Shown piece by piece: positions 38,304 through 49,640 of a stretch of 64,000 bases of DNA. The stretch covers positions 124,001 to 188,000 of the forward strand of contig JAZGUH010000197.1 of assembly GCA_037893225.1 (NCBI GenBank), given 5' to 3'. The notes below the pieces were generated by a model that saw only the letters and a program-made list of their open reading frames with translations, made no database searches and was not told where the DNA came from. A program made the translations under genes and the position numbers. The stretch is from Hippasteria phrygiana (lineage: Eukaryota > Echinodermata > Asteroidea > Valvatida > Goniasteridae). Within the stretch, counting starts at the first letter, position 1. Each line of letters opens with the position of its first letter.

Positions 38304-41300
38304 TTTTTTTTTTTTTTTCTTTTTCAGACTTTTTGCCCATAGACTTTGTACACGTTTTCGTTCTGCCAGGCACTTTGGCTACTTTTATGCAGCCGATTGC
38401 CTTTAAACTTAACAGACACTTAGACCAACTGCTCAGGATGCATGCCGATCTTTTACGTCATGGTGACGTCATCACGTGATTTTTTATGAATTTTTGAATT
38501 TTGAAAATCGTAACATTCATTAAATTATATCTAGCGAACAAAACAAGATATTTTCAAAATTCTTTTTCTTATAGCTTTGGTATGTCTCAAAGATATGCCT
38601 TAAAAAGCGAAAATTGTGTGACGTCATGATGACGTCATCAAAAATGCTTTTTTTTTTTAACGCATGTAAGGGTCAATCTGATTACAAAAATGTATATATT
38701 GAATTTTGCTGTACCCAATTCCAAAATTTCATGATCGTGGCTCACTCAAGTAAGAAATAACAGCCATTTCAAAATTTAGACCAAATTCAATATAACACAA
38801 AGGAATTCTGGGACGGGCTGATAACCATGGCTATTATGAGCTTGCTGTTTATAAAAGGGGTTGATTTCTAGTCTTTTTTCAAGTCGCTGAATTTTTGAAG
38901 TATTAAAATCGTAACATTCTTTTCAATATATCTAGCGAACAAAACAAGATATTTTCAAAATTCTTTTTGTTATAGCTTTGGTATGTTTCAAAGATATGCC
39001 CTAAAAGGCGAAAATTGTGTGACGTCATGATGACGTCATCAAAAATATGTTTTTTTTTAACGCATGTAAGGGTCAATCCGATTACAAAAATGTATACATT
39101 GTATTTTTCTGTACCCAATTCCAAAATTTCATGATCGTGGCTCACTCAAGTAAGAAATGACAGCCATTTCAAAATTTAGACCAAATTCAATATAACACAA
39201 AGGAATTCTGGGACGGGCTGATAACCATGGCTATTATGAGCTTGCTGTTTATAAAAGGGGTTGATTTCTAGTCTTTTTTCAAGTCGCTGAATTTTTGAAG
39301 TATTAAAATCGTAACATTCTTTTCAATATATCTAGCGAACAAAACAAGATATTTTCAAAATTCTTTTTGTTATAGCTTTGGTATGTTTCAAAGATATGCC
39401 CTAAAAGGCGAAAATTGTGTGACGTCATGATGACGTCATCAAAAATATGTTTTTTTTAAACGCATGTAAGGGTCAATCCGATTACAAAAATGTATACATT
39501 GTATTTTTCTGTACCCAATTCCAAAATTTCATGATCGTGGCTCACTCAAGTAAGAAATGACAGCCATTTCAAAATTTAGACCAAATTCAATATAACACAA
39601 AGGAATTCTGGGACGGGCTGATAACCATGGCTATTATGAGCTTGCTGTTTAGAAAAGGGGTTGATTTCTAGTCTTTTTTCAAGTCGCTGAATTTTTGAAG
39701 TATTAAAATCGTAACATTCTTTTCAATATATCTAGCGAACAAAACAAGATATTTTCAAAATTCTTTTTGTTATAGCTTTGGTATGTTTCAAAGATATGCC
39801 CTAAAAGGCGAAAATTGTGTGACGTCATGATGACGTCATCAAAAATATGTGTTTTTTTTAACGCATGTAAGGGTCAATCCGATTACAAAAATGTATACAT
39901 TGTATTTTTCTGTACCCAATTCCAAAATTTCATGATCGTGGCTCACTCAAGTAAGAAATGACAGCCATTTCAAAATTTAGACCAAATTCAATATAACACA
40001 AAGGAATTCTGGGACGGGCTGATAACCATGGCTATTATGAGCTTGCTGTTTATAAAAGGGGTTGATTTCTAGTCTTTTTTCAAGTCGCTGAATTCTTGAA
40101 GTTTTATAATCGTAACATTCTTTTCACTATATCTAGCGAACAAAACAAGATATTTTCAAAATTCTTTTTGTTATAGCTTTGGTATGTCTCAAAGATATGC
40201 CCTAAAAAGCGAAAATTGTGTGACGTCATGATGACGTCATAAAAAAATTATTTTTTCAAGTCGATAGAATATTGCCCATAGCATTTGTAAACGTTTACTT
40301 TCTTACCGGCCACATTGGCTACTTTTAAACTTGGCAGACACTTACCCCAACTGCTCACAATGTGTGCCGAACCTTTACGTCGTGATGACGTCATCACATG
40401 TCACGTGACGTCATCTTAAAGGGGCATTTTTCGAAGCCATATATCTACAAAAGTACAAGTCCGATTAAGTTGGAACGTAATATCTAGGTATGCCACCGGG
40501 TGTTATAGATGAACATTGACATGACGTTATGATCAAGTCATAACATGTCACGTGGTGTCATCTTAAAGGGGCACTCGCTAGATTATTGCCCTTAGCATTT
40601 GTAAACGTTTTCTTTCTTACTGGCCACTTTGGCTACTTTTAAACTTGGCAGACACTTACCCCAACTGCTCACAACGTGTGGCGAACTTTTACGTCATGAT
40701 GATGTCATCACATGTCACGTGACGCCATCTTAAAGGGGCATTTTTTCGAAGCCATATATCTACAAAAGTACAAGTCCGATTAAGTTGAAACGTAATATCT
40801 AGGTATGCCACCGGGTGTTATAGATGGAAATTGACATGACGTTATGATGACGTCATCACATGTTACGTGACGTCATCTTAAAGGGGCAGTTTTTGAAGCC
40901 ATATATATTAAGAAGTACATGTCCGATTAAGTTGAAAAGTAATATCTAGGTAGCCCAATAGGTTTATAGATGAAAATTGACATGACATTATTATGATGTC
41001 ATCACATGTCACATGACGTCATCTTAAAGGTGCAGTTTTTGAAGCCATATATAAACAAAAGTACAAGTCCGATTAAGTTCAAAAGTAATATCTAGGTAGC
41101 CCAGTAGGTATTTTAAATAACAAAATTATTGATGTCATGATTACGTCATCACTCGTTTCGTGTCATTATCTTAAAGGGGCATTTTTCTCAAAGCCATATA
41201 TCTTCAAAAGTACAGGTCCGATTTATTTGAAATGTAATATATAGTCGGGTAGGCAAGCAGGTTTATAGATGAAAATTGACGTGACGTTATGATGACGTCA

Positions 41301-41630
41301 TCACATGTCACGTCACGTTATCTTAAAGGGGCAGTTTTTAAAGCCATACATTGTATATCTACAAAAGTACAAGTTCGATTATTTTAAATGTAATATCTAG
41401 GTAGGTCAGCAAGTTTACAGATGAAAATGTACATTACGTTATGATGACGTCATCACAAGTGACTATTACAAACAACTTTAATTATTTTCAAAGTCTAACA
41501 AAGAAAACTGGCAGCAGCGCGATTGTTTGACAAACTTAAATTATTGTATTCTCATTTCACATCCAAAAAATAAAAAAACAAAAACGAAACAGCCCTGTGT
41601 TTGTCCACAAACACCTCCCATTGGCTCTAG
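38304..41630 (+). mobile_element. Helentron-like element N (expanded duplicate of D)
   Basis: Matches element D but holds two extra 394-bp modules (period 394 at about 38873, 39267 and 39661), adding about 0.8 kb. CGAAACAGCC is at 41585-41594 and CTAG at 41627-41630. The extra units are nearly identical, so they were gained after the duplication or lost from D. Confidence 0.65.
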
Positions 41631-43613
41631 TTTTTTTTTGCTTCTTTTTCAGACTTTTTGCCCATAGACTTTGTACACGTTTTCGTTCTGCCAGGCACTT
41701 TGGCTACTTTTATGCAGCCGATTGCATTTAAACTTAGCAGACACTTAGACCAACTGCTCAGAATGCATGCCGAACTTTTACGTCATGATGACGTCATCAC
41801 GTGATTTTTTATGAATTTTTGAATTTTGAAAATCGTAACATTCATTAAATTATATCTAGCGAACAAAACAAGATATTTTCAAAATTCTTTTTGTTATAGC
41901 TTTGGTATGTCTCAAAGATATGCCTTAAAAAGCGAAAATTGTGTGACGTCATGATGACGTCATCAAAAATGCTTTTTTTTTTTTACGCATGTAAGGGTCA
42001 ATCTGATTACAAAAATGTATATATTGAATTTTGCTGTACCCAATTCCAAAATTTCATGATCGTGGCTCACTCAAGTAAGAAATAACAGCCATTTCAAAAT
42101 TTAGACCAAATTCAATATAACACAAAGGAATTCTGGGACGGGCAGATAACCATGGCTATTATGTGCTTGATGTTTATAAAAGGGGTTGATTTCTAGTCTT
42201 TTTTCAAGTCGCTGAATTTTTGAAGTATTAAAATCGTAACATTCTTTTCAATATATCTAGCGAACAAAACAAGATATTTTCAAAATTCTTTTTGTTATAG
42301 CTTTGGTATGTCTCAAAGATATGCCCTAAAAGGCGAAAATTGTGTGACGTCATGATGACGTCATCAACAAATCTTTTTTTTTTAAACGCATGTAAGGGTC
42401 AATCCGATTACAAAAATGTATTCGTTGAATTTTCCTGTACCTAATTCCAAAATTTCATGATCGTGGCTCACTCAAGTGTGAAATAGGAGCCATTTCAAAA
42501 TTTAGACCAAATTCAATATAACACAAAGGAATTCTGGGAAGGGCTGATAACCATGGGTATTATGTGCTTGCTGTTTATAAAACGGGTTGATTTCTAGTCT
42601 TTTTTCAAGTCGCTAAATTTTTGAAGTTTTAGAATCGTAACATTCTTTTCAATATATCTAGCGAACAAAACAAGATATTTTCAAAATTCTTTTTGTTATA
42701 GCTTTGGTATGTCTCAAAGATATGCCCTAAAAAGCGCAAATTGTGTGACGTCATGATGACGTCATGAAAAAAATTCTTTTTTCAAGTCGCTAGAATATTG
42801 CACATAGCATTTGTAAACGTTTTCTTTCTTACCGGCCACTTTGGCTACTTTTAAACTTGGCAGACACTTACACCAACTGCTCACAATGTGTGCCGAACTT
42901 TTACGTCATGAGACGTCATCACATGTTACGTGACGTCATCTTAAAGGGGCATTTTTCGAAGCCATATATCTACAAAAGTACAAGTCCGATTAAGTTGGAA
43001 CGTAATATCTAGGTATGCCACCTGGTGTTATAGATGAACATTGACATGACATTATGATCAAGTCATAACATGTCACGTGGTGTCATCTTAAAGGGGCATT
43101 CGCTAGATTATTGCCCATAGCATTTGTTAACGTTTTCTTTCTTACCGGCCAGTTTGGCTACTTTTAAACTTGGCAGACACTTACCCCAACTGCTCAGAAT
43201 GTGTGCCTAACTTTTACGTCATGATGACGTCATTACATGTCACGTGACGTCATCTTAAAGGGGCATTTTTCGAAGCCATATATCTACAAATGTACAAGTC
43301 CGATTCAGTTGAAACACACTATTTAGGTATGCCACCCGGTGTCATAGATGAAAATTGACATGACGTTATGATGAAGTCATTACATGTTATGTGATGTCAT
43401 CTTAAAGGGGCATTCGCTAGGCTATTTCCCATAGCATTTGTACACGATTCCTTTTTTAAACCAATCCTTCACACATCCAATAACAACATCTTCATCCCTC
43501 CGTCATTGTTAACTAACAAACAACTTTAAATATTGCATACACATTTGACATCCAAACTAACAATAAAAAAATTAGAAACAGCCCTGTGTTTGTCCACAAA
43601 CACTTGCCTCTAG
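41631..43613 (+). mobile_element. Helentron-like element O (right end of array)
   Basis: Duplicate of element E but with an extra ~0.3-kb module near 42800-43140 that E lacks and F has. AGAAACAGCC is at 43574-43583 and CTAG at 43610-43613. It is followed by the same TTTTATTTGAATTTATT flank as at 16466, which proves the flank was copied too. Confidence 0.65.
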
Positions 43614-43680
43614 TTTTATTTGAATTTATTACTGTAAAATAACGTTTTTTCGGGGGATTATTCAGTCATCAGTGTGTTCT

Positions 43681-43933
43681 GGGCCCAATTTCATGGCTCT
43701 GCTTACCGTTAGCGAAAAAATCCTGCTTACTGTAGCAGAACATTTTGTGGTTACGGCAAGCGTATTTCACGCGTTAGCGAGGAATTTTGGCTCCCGAGCA
43801 TGCGTACATCCTGTAACTAAGGATTCTGTGCTTACAGGGTTAGCGCAAAATGTTTCAGTTAGCGCTGTTAGCGCAAAATGGTGATCGTAAGCACGGAAAA
43901 AGCTGTGGTTAGCAGAGCCATGAAATTGGGCCC
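43681..43933. mobile_element. 253-bp MITE with GGGCCC termini
   Basis: Starts GGGCCCAATTTCATGGCTCT and ends with the exact inverse, AGAGCCATGAAATTGGGCCC. The perfect pairing extends 23 bp and a little further with one mismatch. The interior is non-coding with GTTAGCGC-type short repeats. No clear target duplication is seen. The truncated partner is at 16533. Confidence 0.8.
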
Positions 43934-44346
43934 TGGTGACTGGATTTACTGTTTAGTTAGTCCGAGCATAGAGCGATCAGCAAACAGCCGTTGGATATCG
44001 AGCCCCGAGGCGCGCGCACTGCCGCTGGCCGACAATCGATCGGAAAACATCGTTCATGTTCAAAAATCCGCTCCATTACTTTGTACACAGCTGGTTTGTG
44101 CATGCACCGAAGTTGCACGAAAAATTCATTTTTTTTCGGGTTTAACTTGAGCATATTCTCATTTTGAGGGGATGACAAGCTGCATGAATTACTACTCTGC
44201 CGGCAAGGTGAGTGTTTGGTTGATATATTCAGGGAAACGGAAGATATCGGCAATATCAAAACCGACCCTTGCGAACCCTATGGAAGTCCTTCCAGCTCTA
44301 AACGGCAAATCTCACATGTCATGAGCCTAGAGCTGGAATTTTCAAG

Positions 44347-44690
44347 CTAGTGTAAGTTTTTACTGTAAAAAGCATTTTCAAAATGTCCACTTTTTCCTTA
44401 CTTTTTCTAGTAACGAATAATATGTTCGATCCAAGCCCCTCGCTGCTGAATCACAGCTGCCACCCCACATTATTGTTGTTGACAACTCTCTCCAACATAT
44501 CTCTTGGAATTCTCCTTATTTCTCTCCTGATGTTTTCTTTCAGTCTCTCAATTGTGTCAGGGTTGTCCTGGTAGACTCTCTCCTCAGGTAATCCCAGTGG
44601 AAGTAGTCTGGGGGGTTGAGGTCGGGGGTATAGGGGGCCATGGGTTGTCCGTCCTCAAAATTAGCCGGTCCCCTGGAAAGTACTGTTCCG
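44347..44690 (-). pseudogene. Tc1/mariner-type transposase C-terminal remnant, left fold-back arm
   Basis: Read on the minus strand, this arm encodes YPRPQPPRLLPLG-type and VYQDNPDTIERLKENIRRE segments typical of the C-terminal part of DDE_3-type (Tc1/mariner/IS630) transposases, with frame changes. It is the inverse of 45203-45590. The rest of the arm continues at 45148-45178, after a LINE insertion. It is dead as a gene. Confidence 0.6.
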
Positions 44691-45147
44691 GTTCAGTTCA
44701 GTTCAGTTCTTTATTTCCACAGTATTCACAAATAATATATTTATATCAGAATATTAATACTGTTTAACAGAGGAGTGAAGACTGTAGAGGGGCACAAAAA
44801 AAGCAAAGCTTGTAAACATGGGACCCTTATACATACATAAACGTGCTTTGATCAAAATGAAATATACATGGTACTTGTTTTACAAAGATTATAACAATAC
44901 AGTCAAAGAAAATGTTACATACAGTAATACAAAATACATTGTACATTAAACAATATGAACAAGGACAAAGCATATGCCAGCATGGAAATTATGTAATAAA
45001 ATAAAATAACTAATTACATACATCAACAATAAGCATTCAACAAAATAGATTTATAGATACGCTTAAAAGTTAGAAGGTTTGTACATTTTTTTTAAGAATC
45101 GTTTAGAGAGTTCCATAATTTAGGTCCCTCATATCTAAGAGTACGGT
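44691..45147 (-). mobile_element. CR1/L2-like LINE 3' end inserted in the transposase arm
   Basis: On the minus strand the start reads RTLRYEGPKLWNSLND, the conserved C-terminal tail of CR1/L2-group reverse transcriptases, then after a shift in an A-run LLTFKRIYKSILLNAY. An AT-rich 3' UTR follows and the end is a (CTGAA)n-type tail (GTTCAGTTCAGTTCAG on the plus strand at 44691-44706). It is strongly 5'-truncated. Confidence 0.65.
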
Positions 45148-45235
45148 TTGAACAGTGAGGGGGTGCACCATCCTGTTAAAAACACGAACACAGCTGCCTT
45201 TCAACAGGATGGTGCACCCCCTCACTGTTCAAACC
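45148..45235. repeat. Centre of fold-back: 32-bp perfect arms
   Basis: GTTTGAACAGTGAGGGGGTG... and its exact inverse flank a loop of about 25 bp (AAAACACGAACACAGCTGCC region). Both arms encode the QQDGAPPH motif of the transposase, once on each strand, so two copies of the gene meet head to head here. Confidence 0.8.
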
Positions 45236-45594
45236 ACACTCTTTAGTACCTGAGACACTACTTTCGAGGACGAACGGACAACCCATGTCCCCCATATTCC
45301 CCGACCTCAACCCCCCAGACTACTTCCACTGGGGTTACCTGAGGAGAGAGTCTACCAGGACAACCCTGACACAATCGAGAAACTGAAAGAAAACATCAGT
45401 AGAGAAATAAGGAGAATACAAGAGACATGTTGGAGAGAGTTGTCCACAACTTTAATGTTAGGGTGGCAGATGTGATTCAGCAGCGAGGGGCTTGTATCGA
45501 ACATGTTATTCATTACTAGAAAAGAGTAAGGAAAAAAGTGGACATTAAGAAAATGCTTTTCACAGTAAAACCTTATAGTGGTATCCCACCGCAT
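45196..45594 (+). pseudogene. Tc1/mariner-type transposase C-terminal remnant, right fold-back arm
   Basis: The plus-strand frame begins FQQDGAPPHCSNHTL, containing the second catalytic Asp of the DDE_3 (Tc1/mariner/IS630) fold. After a shift it reads LNPPDYFHWGYLRRES with the third acidic residue in NPPD. Another shift gives DNPDTIEKLKENI. The first catalytic region and the DNA-binding half are missing. Beyond the stop lies the shared terminal sequence AAAATGCTTTTCACAGTAAA, probably the transposon end. At least two frameshifts make it a pseudogene. Confidence 0.6.
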
Positions 45595-45825
45595 GCAGAA
45601 AAATCTTGGTAAAACAGCAACATTTGTAAAAATTATGACAAAACAACTGTAGCAAATTTGTTGACGAGAACAACAGAAATTTCACGTATGTCCAGATTGG
45701 AATTCACTTCTTGTTCGTGGTTTAAGTGCTTGCAATTTGTATTTCGACTTATTGCTCTTGTTGTTAGTAAACAACATACCCACTCACACAGAAAATACAA
45801 ACACTTTAAGTTTAAGGCAACTGCA

Positions 45826-46135
45826 ATGGATCCTGTTGTTAGCTTAAAAAGGCCTTTGTCTACTGACCTTTCTGCCTGTTTATTTTGTCAAACAAAAGGA
45901 GGCCATCTTTGCAAAGCAAAAAGTCAAGGAATACAAACTGTATCCAAATTGCTTGAGGTTAATAAAGGTAAAAGATGTACAAAACAGAGATGTCATTGAT
46001 TGATTGGCTAATGTTTTTGGCTCTGACAATTGTCCTGTTTCCGGTCTCATCTGGCATGGAAACTGCAATGCCCTCTTCACTGACAAAAAACAAATCAAGC
46101 GATTACAAGATGCTGCTGAATCAAGCAATGTAAAT
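45826..46135 (+). pseudogene. N-terminal fragment of a CxxC multicopy protein
   Basis: ATG at 45826 opens MDPVVSLKRPLSTDLSACLFCQ, with a C-x-x-C pair, and runs to a stop at 45999. In a shifted frame it continues LIWHGNCNALFTDKKQIKRLQ to about 46125. The order KRPL, CxxCQ, then WHxxC...FTxKxxIxR resembles the N-terminal part of large uncharacterised invertebrate multicopy proteins that end with HEEADT and HALTGCD motifs, as found at 50543-51250. The link is from memory of the family and not proven here. It lies inside the 43978-47450 unit. Confidence 0.45.
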
Positions 46136-46660
46136 TATACATCTATGATCTAGTAGTGCTGCAGACGTAGTAAGTCAGACAAAAATCATCCCAACTACAG
46201 TGTACAACACAAAGTAGTTTCCAATCAATAATCCTTAACTGTTTAGTGGAGATTTCTTGAAGATATTGAAAAACAAAATCACAACAGTGGGATCCATTTG
46301 TGCATTTGGTTACATCATGTCATGTAACATTTTATTGCAGATCATGGTGAATACAGAGAAGCAAATGGCTCTTCTTTTTAATCGTAGAATTTACAAAAAA
46401 ATGTAGTTTGGCAATAAGACTACTTTAGCCCTCCTATACTTATAACTATCACAGCCTATCAAAAACTCTAAACACCAACTCTCACAGTTTGTGTGTGTTT
46501 CAATCTGACATTTGATAGGTTTTGATCTGTACAGCAGCTGGGTCGATTTTGGCTGGGTGCATAGGAGGGTTAGTCTTAAAATAAGCCTCATCAGTGGTAG
46601 GTTCCAGTTTTTGAACAAGTACCCCAAATTAGGTTACATTGATATGTTACTAACTTATTT
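46136..46660. other. AT-rich stretch without recognisable features
   Basis: No convincing coding frame, RNA gene or inverted repeat was seen. The frames present are short and unlike any family I know. Confidence 0.5.
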
Positions 46661-47330
46661 GAATGAACCTATTTAATATTTTGGGGAATTCTGGCAAATA
46701 AGACCACTTTAACCCCAAAATACAGCGTTTTAACCTCTGTTTTTGGATTCAGCACACCAACATTTGATAAGATTGCATTGCTACCAACTTTTATTTAAAA
46801 ATAAAATTTGTTACCTAAAAATACAATTTTAAAGACTAATTTGGGGGTTTGGGGCCAGTAATACAACTTTAATCTAAAAATACAGTTTGATAACAACCAT
46901 TTTTGGATTCAGCACCCCCAAATTATTGATATGTTACCAGTTTCCATTCAAAAATACCTTTTTGTACTAAAATAAGCATTTAAAAACTATTTTCTGGGTT
47001 TTGTTTGCCTATAAGACCCCTTTAATCTCAAAATACAGTTTTTTAACAACGATTTTTGGATTCAGCAACCCCAACTTACATGTACATTGTAGGTATGATT
47101 GATATGTTACCAGTTTCTATTGAAAAATACCTATTTTTGTACTAAAATAAGCATTTAAAAACTATTTTCTGGGTTTTGTTTGCCTAAAAGACTCCTTTAA
47201 TCTTAAAATACAGTTTGGTAACAACGATTTTTGGATTCAGCACCCCCAAATTAGGTAAAATGGACATGTTACCAACTTCTACTAAAAAATGCCTCTTCTT
47301 GCCTTAAAACAAGCCCTTATTTAAAATCTC
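46661..47330. repeat. Degenerate tandem repeat, about 155-180-bp period
   Basis: The core TTTTTGGATTCAGCACCCCC, preceded by ATACAGTTTNNTAACAACG and followed by ATNGACATGTTACCA, occurs near 46738, 46901, 47050 and 47227. Insertions and substitutions vary the period. Transcription or function is not indicated. Confidence 0.75.
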
Positions 47331-47520
47331 GCCTAGACTAGTGTACAAAGTATGGAGCGGATTTTTGAACATGAACGATGTTTTCCGATCGATTATCGGC
47401 CAGCGGCACTGCGCGCGCCTCGGAAATTGATATACAACGGCTGTTTGCTGAGATACATGTACTGACAGCGATTTGTATATCGAGCCCCGAGGCGCGCTAG
47501 GGCAAGTCGTGAAATTTTGT

Positions 47521-47546
47521 CGTGAATATTGACGTCAATATTCACG
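47521..47546. repeat. Perfect 26-bp palindrome centred on a CRE
   Basis: CGTGAATATTGAC is followed by its exact inverse GTCAATATTCACG, with TGACGTCA at the centre. It is outside the Helentron-like array and next to the inverted repeat at 47341-47450. Confidence 0.85.
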
Positions 47547-48022
47547 ATTTCCGATGTCCCTTCAGGGCCACCAAAATAATGCGACCGTTATATGCAACTA
47601 AAGTTTGCAGTTCGTTTGAAACCACTGCCATGCTAGTGTCTTGCCACCGCCGCGCTAAATGTAATTTAATTGATACGGCAAGAGATCCGGCCGGCCCAGC
47701 CTTCACCTGAGCTGAATGCATGTGCCTGAATGCATTCGTGAGCGTGAGCGCTACCGTACCGTGAACTTGAAGACAATGGAGAGATAAATTTCACATTAGC
47801 CACGTCTATTGGGCCTACGCCTAAATTAATCACTGTGTGATGTGAACTGTGTTGTTTTTCACCTTAATTTCCATGTACTTGACGTCACCAAGGACAACCA
47901 AGGAGCCTTGTTACCATGGTGTTTGCTCAGATACCGGCGAGTGTGTCTGCTTGGCTTGCTGGCAAGGGACCTCGTGCAATGAAAAAGGTGAGTTCAACAT
48001 GTTCTTACTTTTCGGCTGATTA
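47547..48022. other. Unassigned stretch
   Basis: Mixed-composition DNA with no supported gene. Only chance frames of about 60-68 codons. Confidence 0.5.
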
Positions 48023-48136
48023 CGGAAGCCATATAGTGCCACTGAAAAGGATGGATATATTTTTTGCATAACGTGCACAAATATTTTTTTGTACCGTTTA
48101 TCTGGCGGCCGCCACATAATTATCTGGCGGCCGCTA
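48023..48136 (+). repeat. GGCGGCCGCC repeat, copy 1
   Basis: CGGAAGCC...AGTGCCACTGAAAAGG, then TTTTTTGTACCGTTTATCTGG and two copies of TTATCTGGCGGCCGC. An inverted copy with three GGCGGCYGCC units is at 59505-59634. It is a short dispersed repeat of unknown class. Confidence 0.7.
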
Positions 48137-49050
48137 CTTGTTTGGTGACAGCTACATCATGATGGAATTGTAATTCAGGCCACAGTCAACTTGTGAAATC
48201 AGAACGACAGGAAATATGAATCCCCAAAAATGGACAACTCTATTTTCCAATTTTCTGCAAGCAGACTTTCAGACTTTTTAAGTCGTGGAAACTGTTTTCA
48301 AAAATGTCAATTATACCCAGCAAGATATGGGACCAAGGGGTACCCCACCCCCTCTTATCCTGGTACCCTATGAACATTCCAGATTATTTTTACCTCCCCC
48401 CAGGAACACAGGAACCAGGAACACAATGACCAACACAAAAGGGGGGGGGGTCCCTCTGTCCCATATCCCCCTTCCCAGATTGTGTTGTGAGAAGTCAAAA
48501 ATGCCGATTTCGAGGTTATCTTGTAACTTCAAAATGCATTACAAACGGGAACAAACAGTACAAAAACTTTAAATTCACCGTTGTTGTCGGGTTTAGGGAC
48601 ATCAGCGTGCAGTTTCACAAGGTGACCAGATAAAAATCGCAAAATTCTGCTCGATGCATTTCAAAATTGAGCTATTGACAAAAAAAAAAGGCTTAGGCCT
48701 ACTCGGAATAAACACATACTCGCATGCAGATGTAGACTTGATATTCATGTTGTGTTTTTATTGTGTAACCACCATCACTGTGCACTAAATAAAACCACCA
48801 AAATTTGTGTCATGACAATGCATTGACCTAATTTTGGTTGAAAAATAACCAAAAATTGTCACTTTATAGTAAAAAAGTTGTGAAATTTGAAAACCGCATT
48901 CATAAGTGTGATATTCCCTTCTTTTTTAAGGGTTAACTTGGTCATTTGTACTCAAATGATTGATAACTCACCAATTTTGACAATACAATTCACATTTCAT
49001 AAATAATTTGATATTTTCTTAACATGAGAGGTTTGGCAAAAATGGGTTCC
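48137..49050. other. AT-rich intergenic stretch with a G-run
   Basis: A G10 run lies at 48441-48450. Otherwise there are no supported genes or repeats. Confidence 0.5.
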
Positions 49051-49640
49051 TTAAAGTAAACTTTGGTGTCCCCTAAAAATACTTACACGAGGAACATTAC
49101 TATTGAGCGTATCCTCCTATCTGTTCAATTTTGGTGGCTAGTTTAAGCTTGTACTTTGTTTGAAAGTATTTGAAAGTTTGAACAGAGAATTTAAGGAAAA
49201 GAGAAAAATATGGTCATTCTAAATTTTGACAGACCCCTTAGGTGTTCCCCCAAATTTTTACATTGTGAAACTTTGTGGTTACATTGAAAATATTTGCCAG
49301 GCTTAATTCCTGCATATTTCTTGCTAAAATTTAATCTGGATGCAGGTTTTTAACATGCATTATTCAAAATGTTGACAACTTGTTTCAGAATTTGAAATAT
49401 CAAGCAATACAACTTTGGTGTCCCCCCTAACTTCTTTACACGAGGAACTTTGTTTTTGTGCCAACAAAATGAGATAAAGCCACCGATTGACTAATCAAAT
49501 GAGTTTTTACCTTAAATTTGACCAAGTTACTTATTTAAGTATTTAAACAAAAAAATGGCAAAAAACATACTCTAGGGTGTCTTAATGTGATTGAAAGCCT
49601 TTTGGTGTCCCCTTTTACACAAGGAACCCTTAATTTTCCA
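49050..49640. repeat. Weak tandem repeat, about 180-bp period
   Basis: The phrase CTTTGGTGTCCCC followed within 20 bases by TTACACGAGGAAC recurs near 49062, 49418 and 49601, with a weaker copy near 49243. Flanks are AT-rich and only loosely alike. It is an old, decayed repeat. Confidence 0.55.

Larger units (their letters stand above)
43978..47450. mobile_element. 3.5-kb unit bounded by ~110-bp inverted repeats
   Basis: 43978-44088 (CAGCAAACAGCCGTTG to TTTGTACAC) is repeated in inverse at 47341-47450 with a few mismatches. Inside lie a folded-back transposase, a LINE tail, an N-terminal gene fragment and a degenerate tandem repeat. It may be a composite DNA element or two inverted insertions of one repeat. 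A third, direct fragment of the arm (GAGCCCCGAGGCGCGC) is at about 47481. Confidence 0.5.

Noticed and set aside
1..43613. Simple centromeric-type satellite as full explanation of the array
   Set aside because: Units end at defined hairpin/CTAG termini, have matched 5' ends and include several element lengths, so mobile elements with internal satellites fit better.
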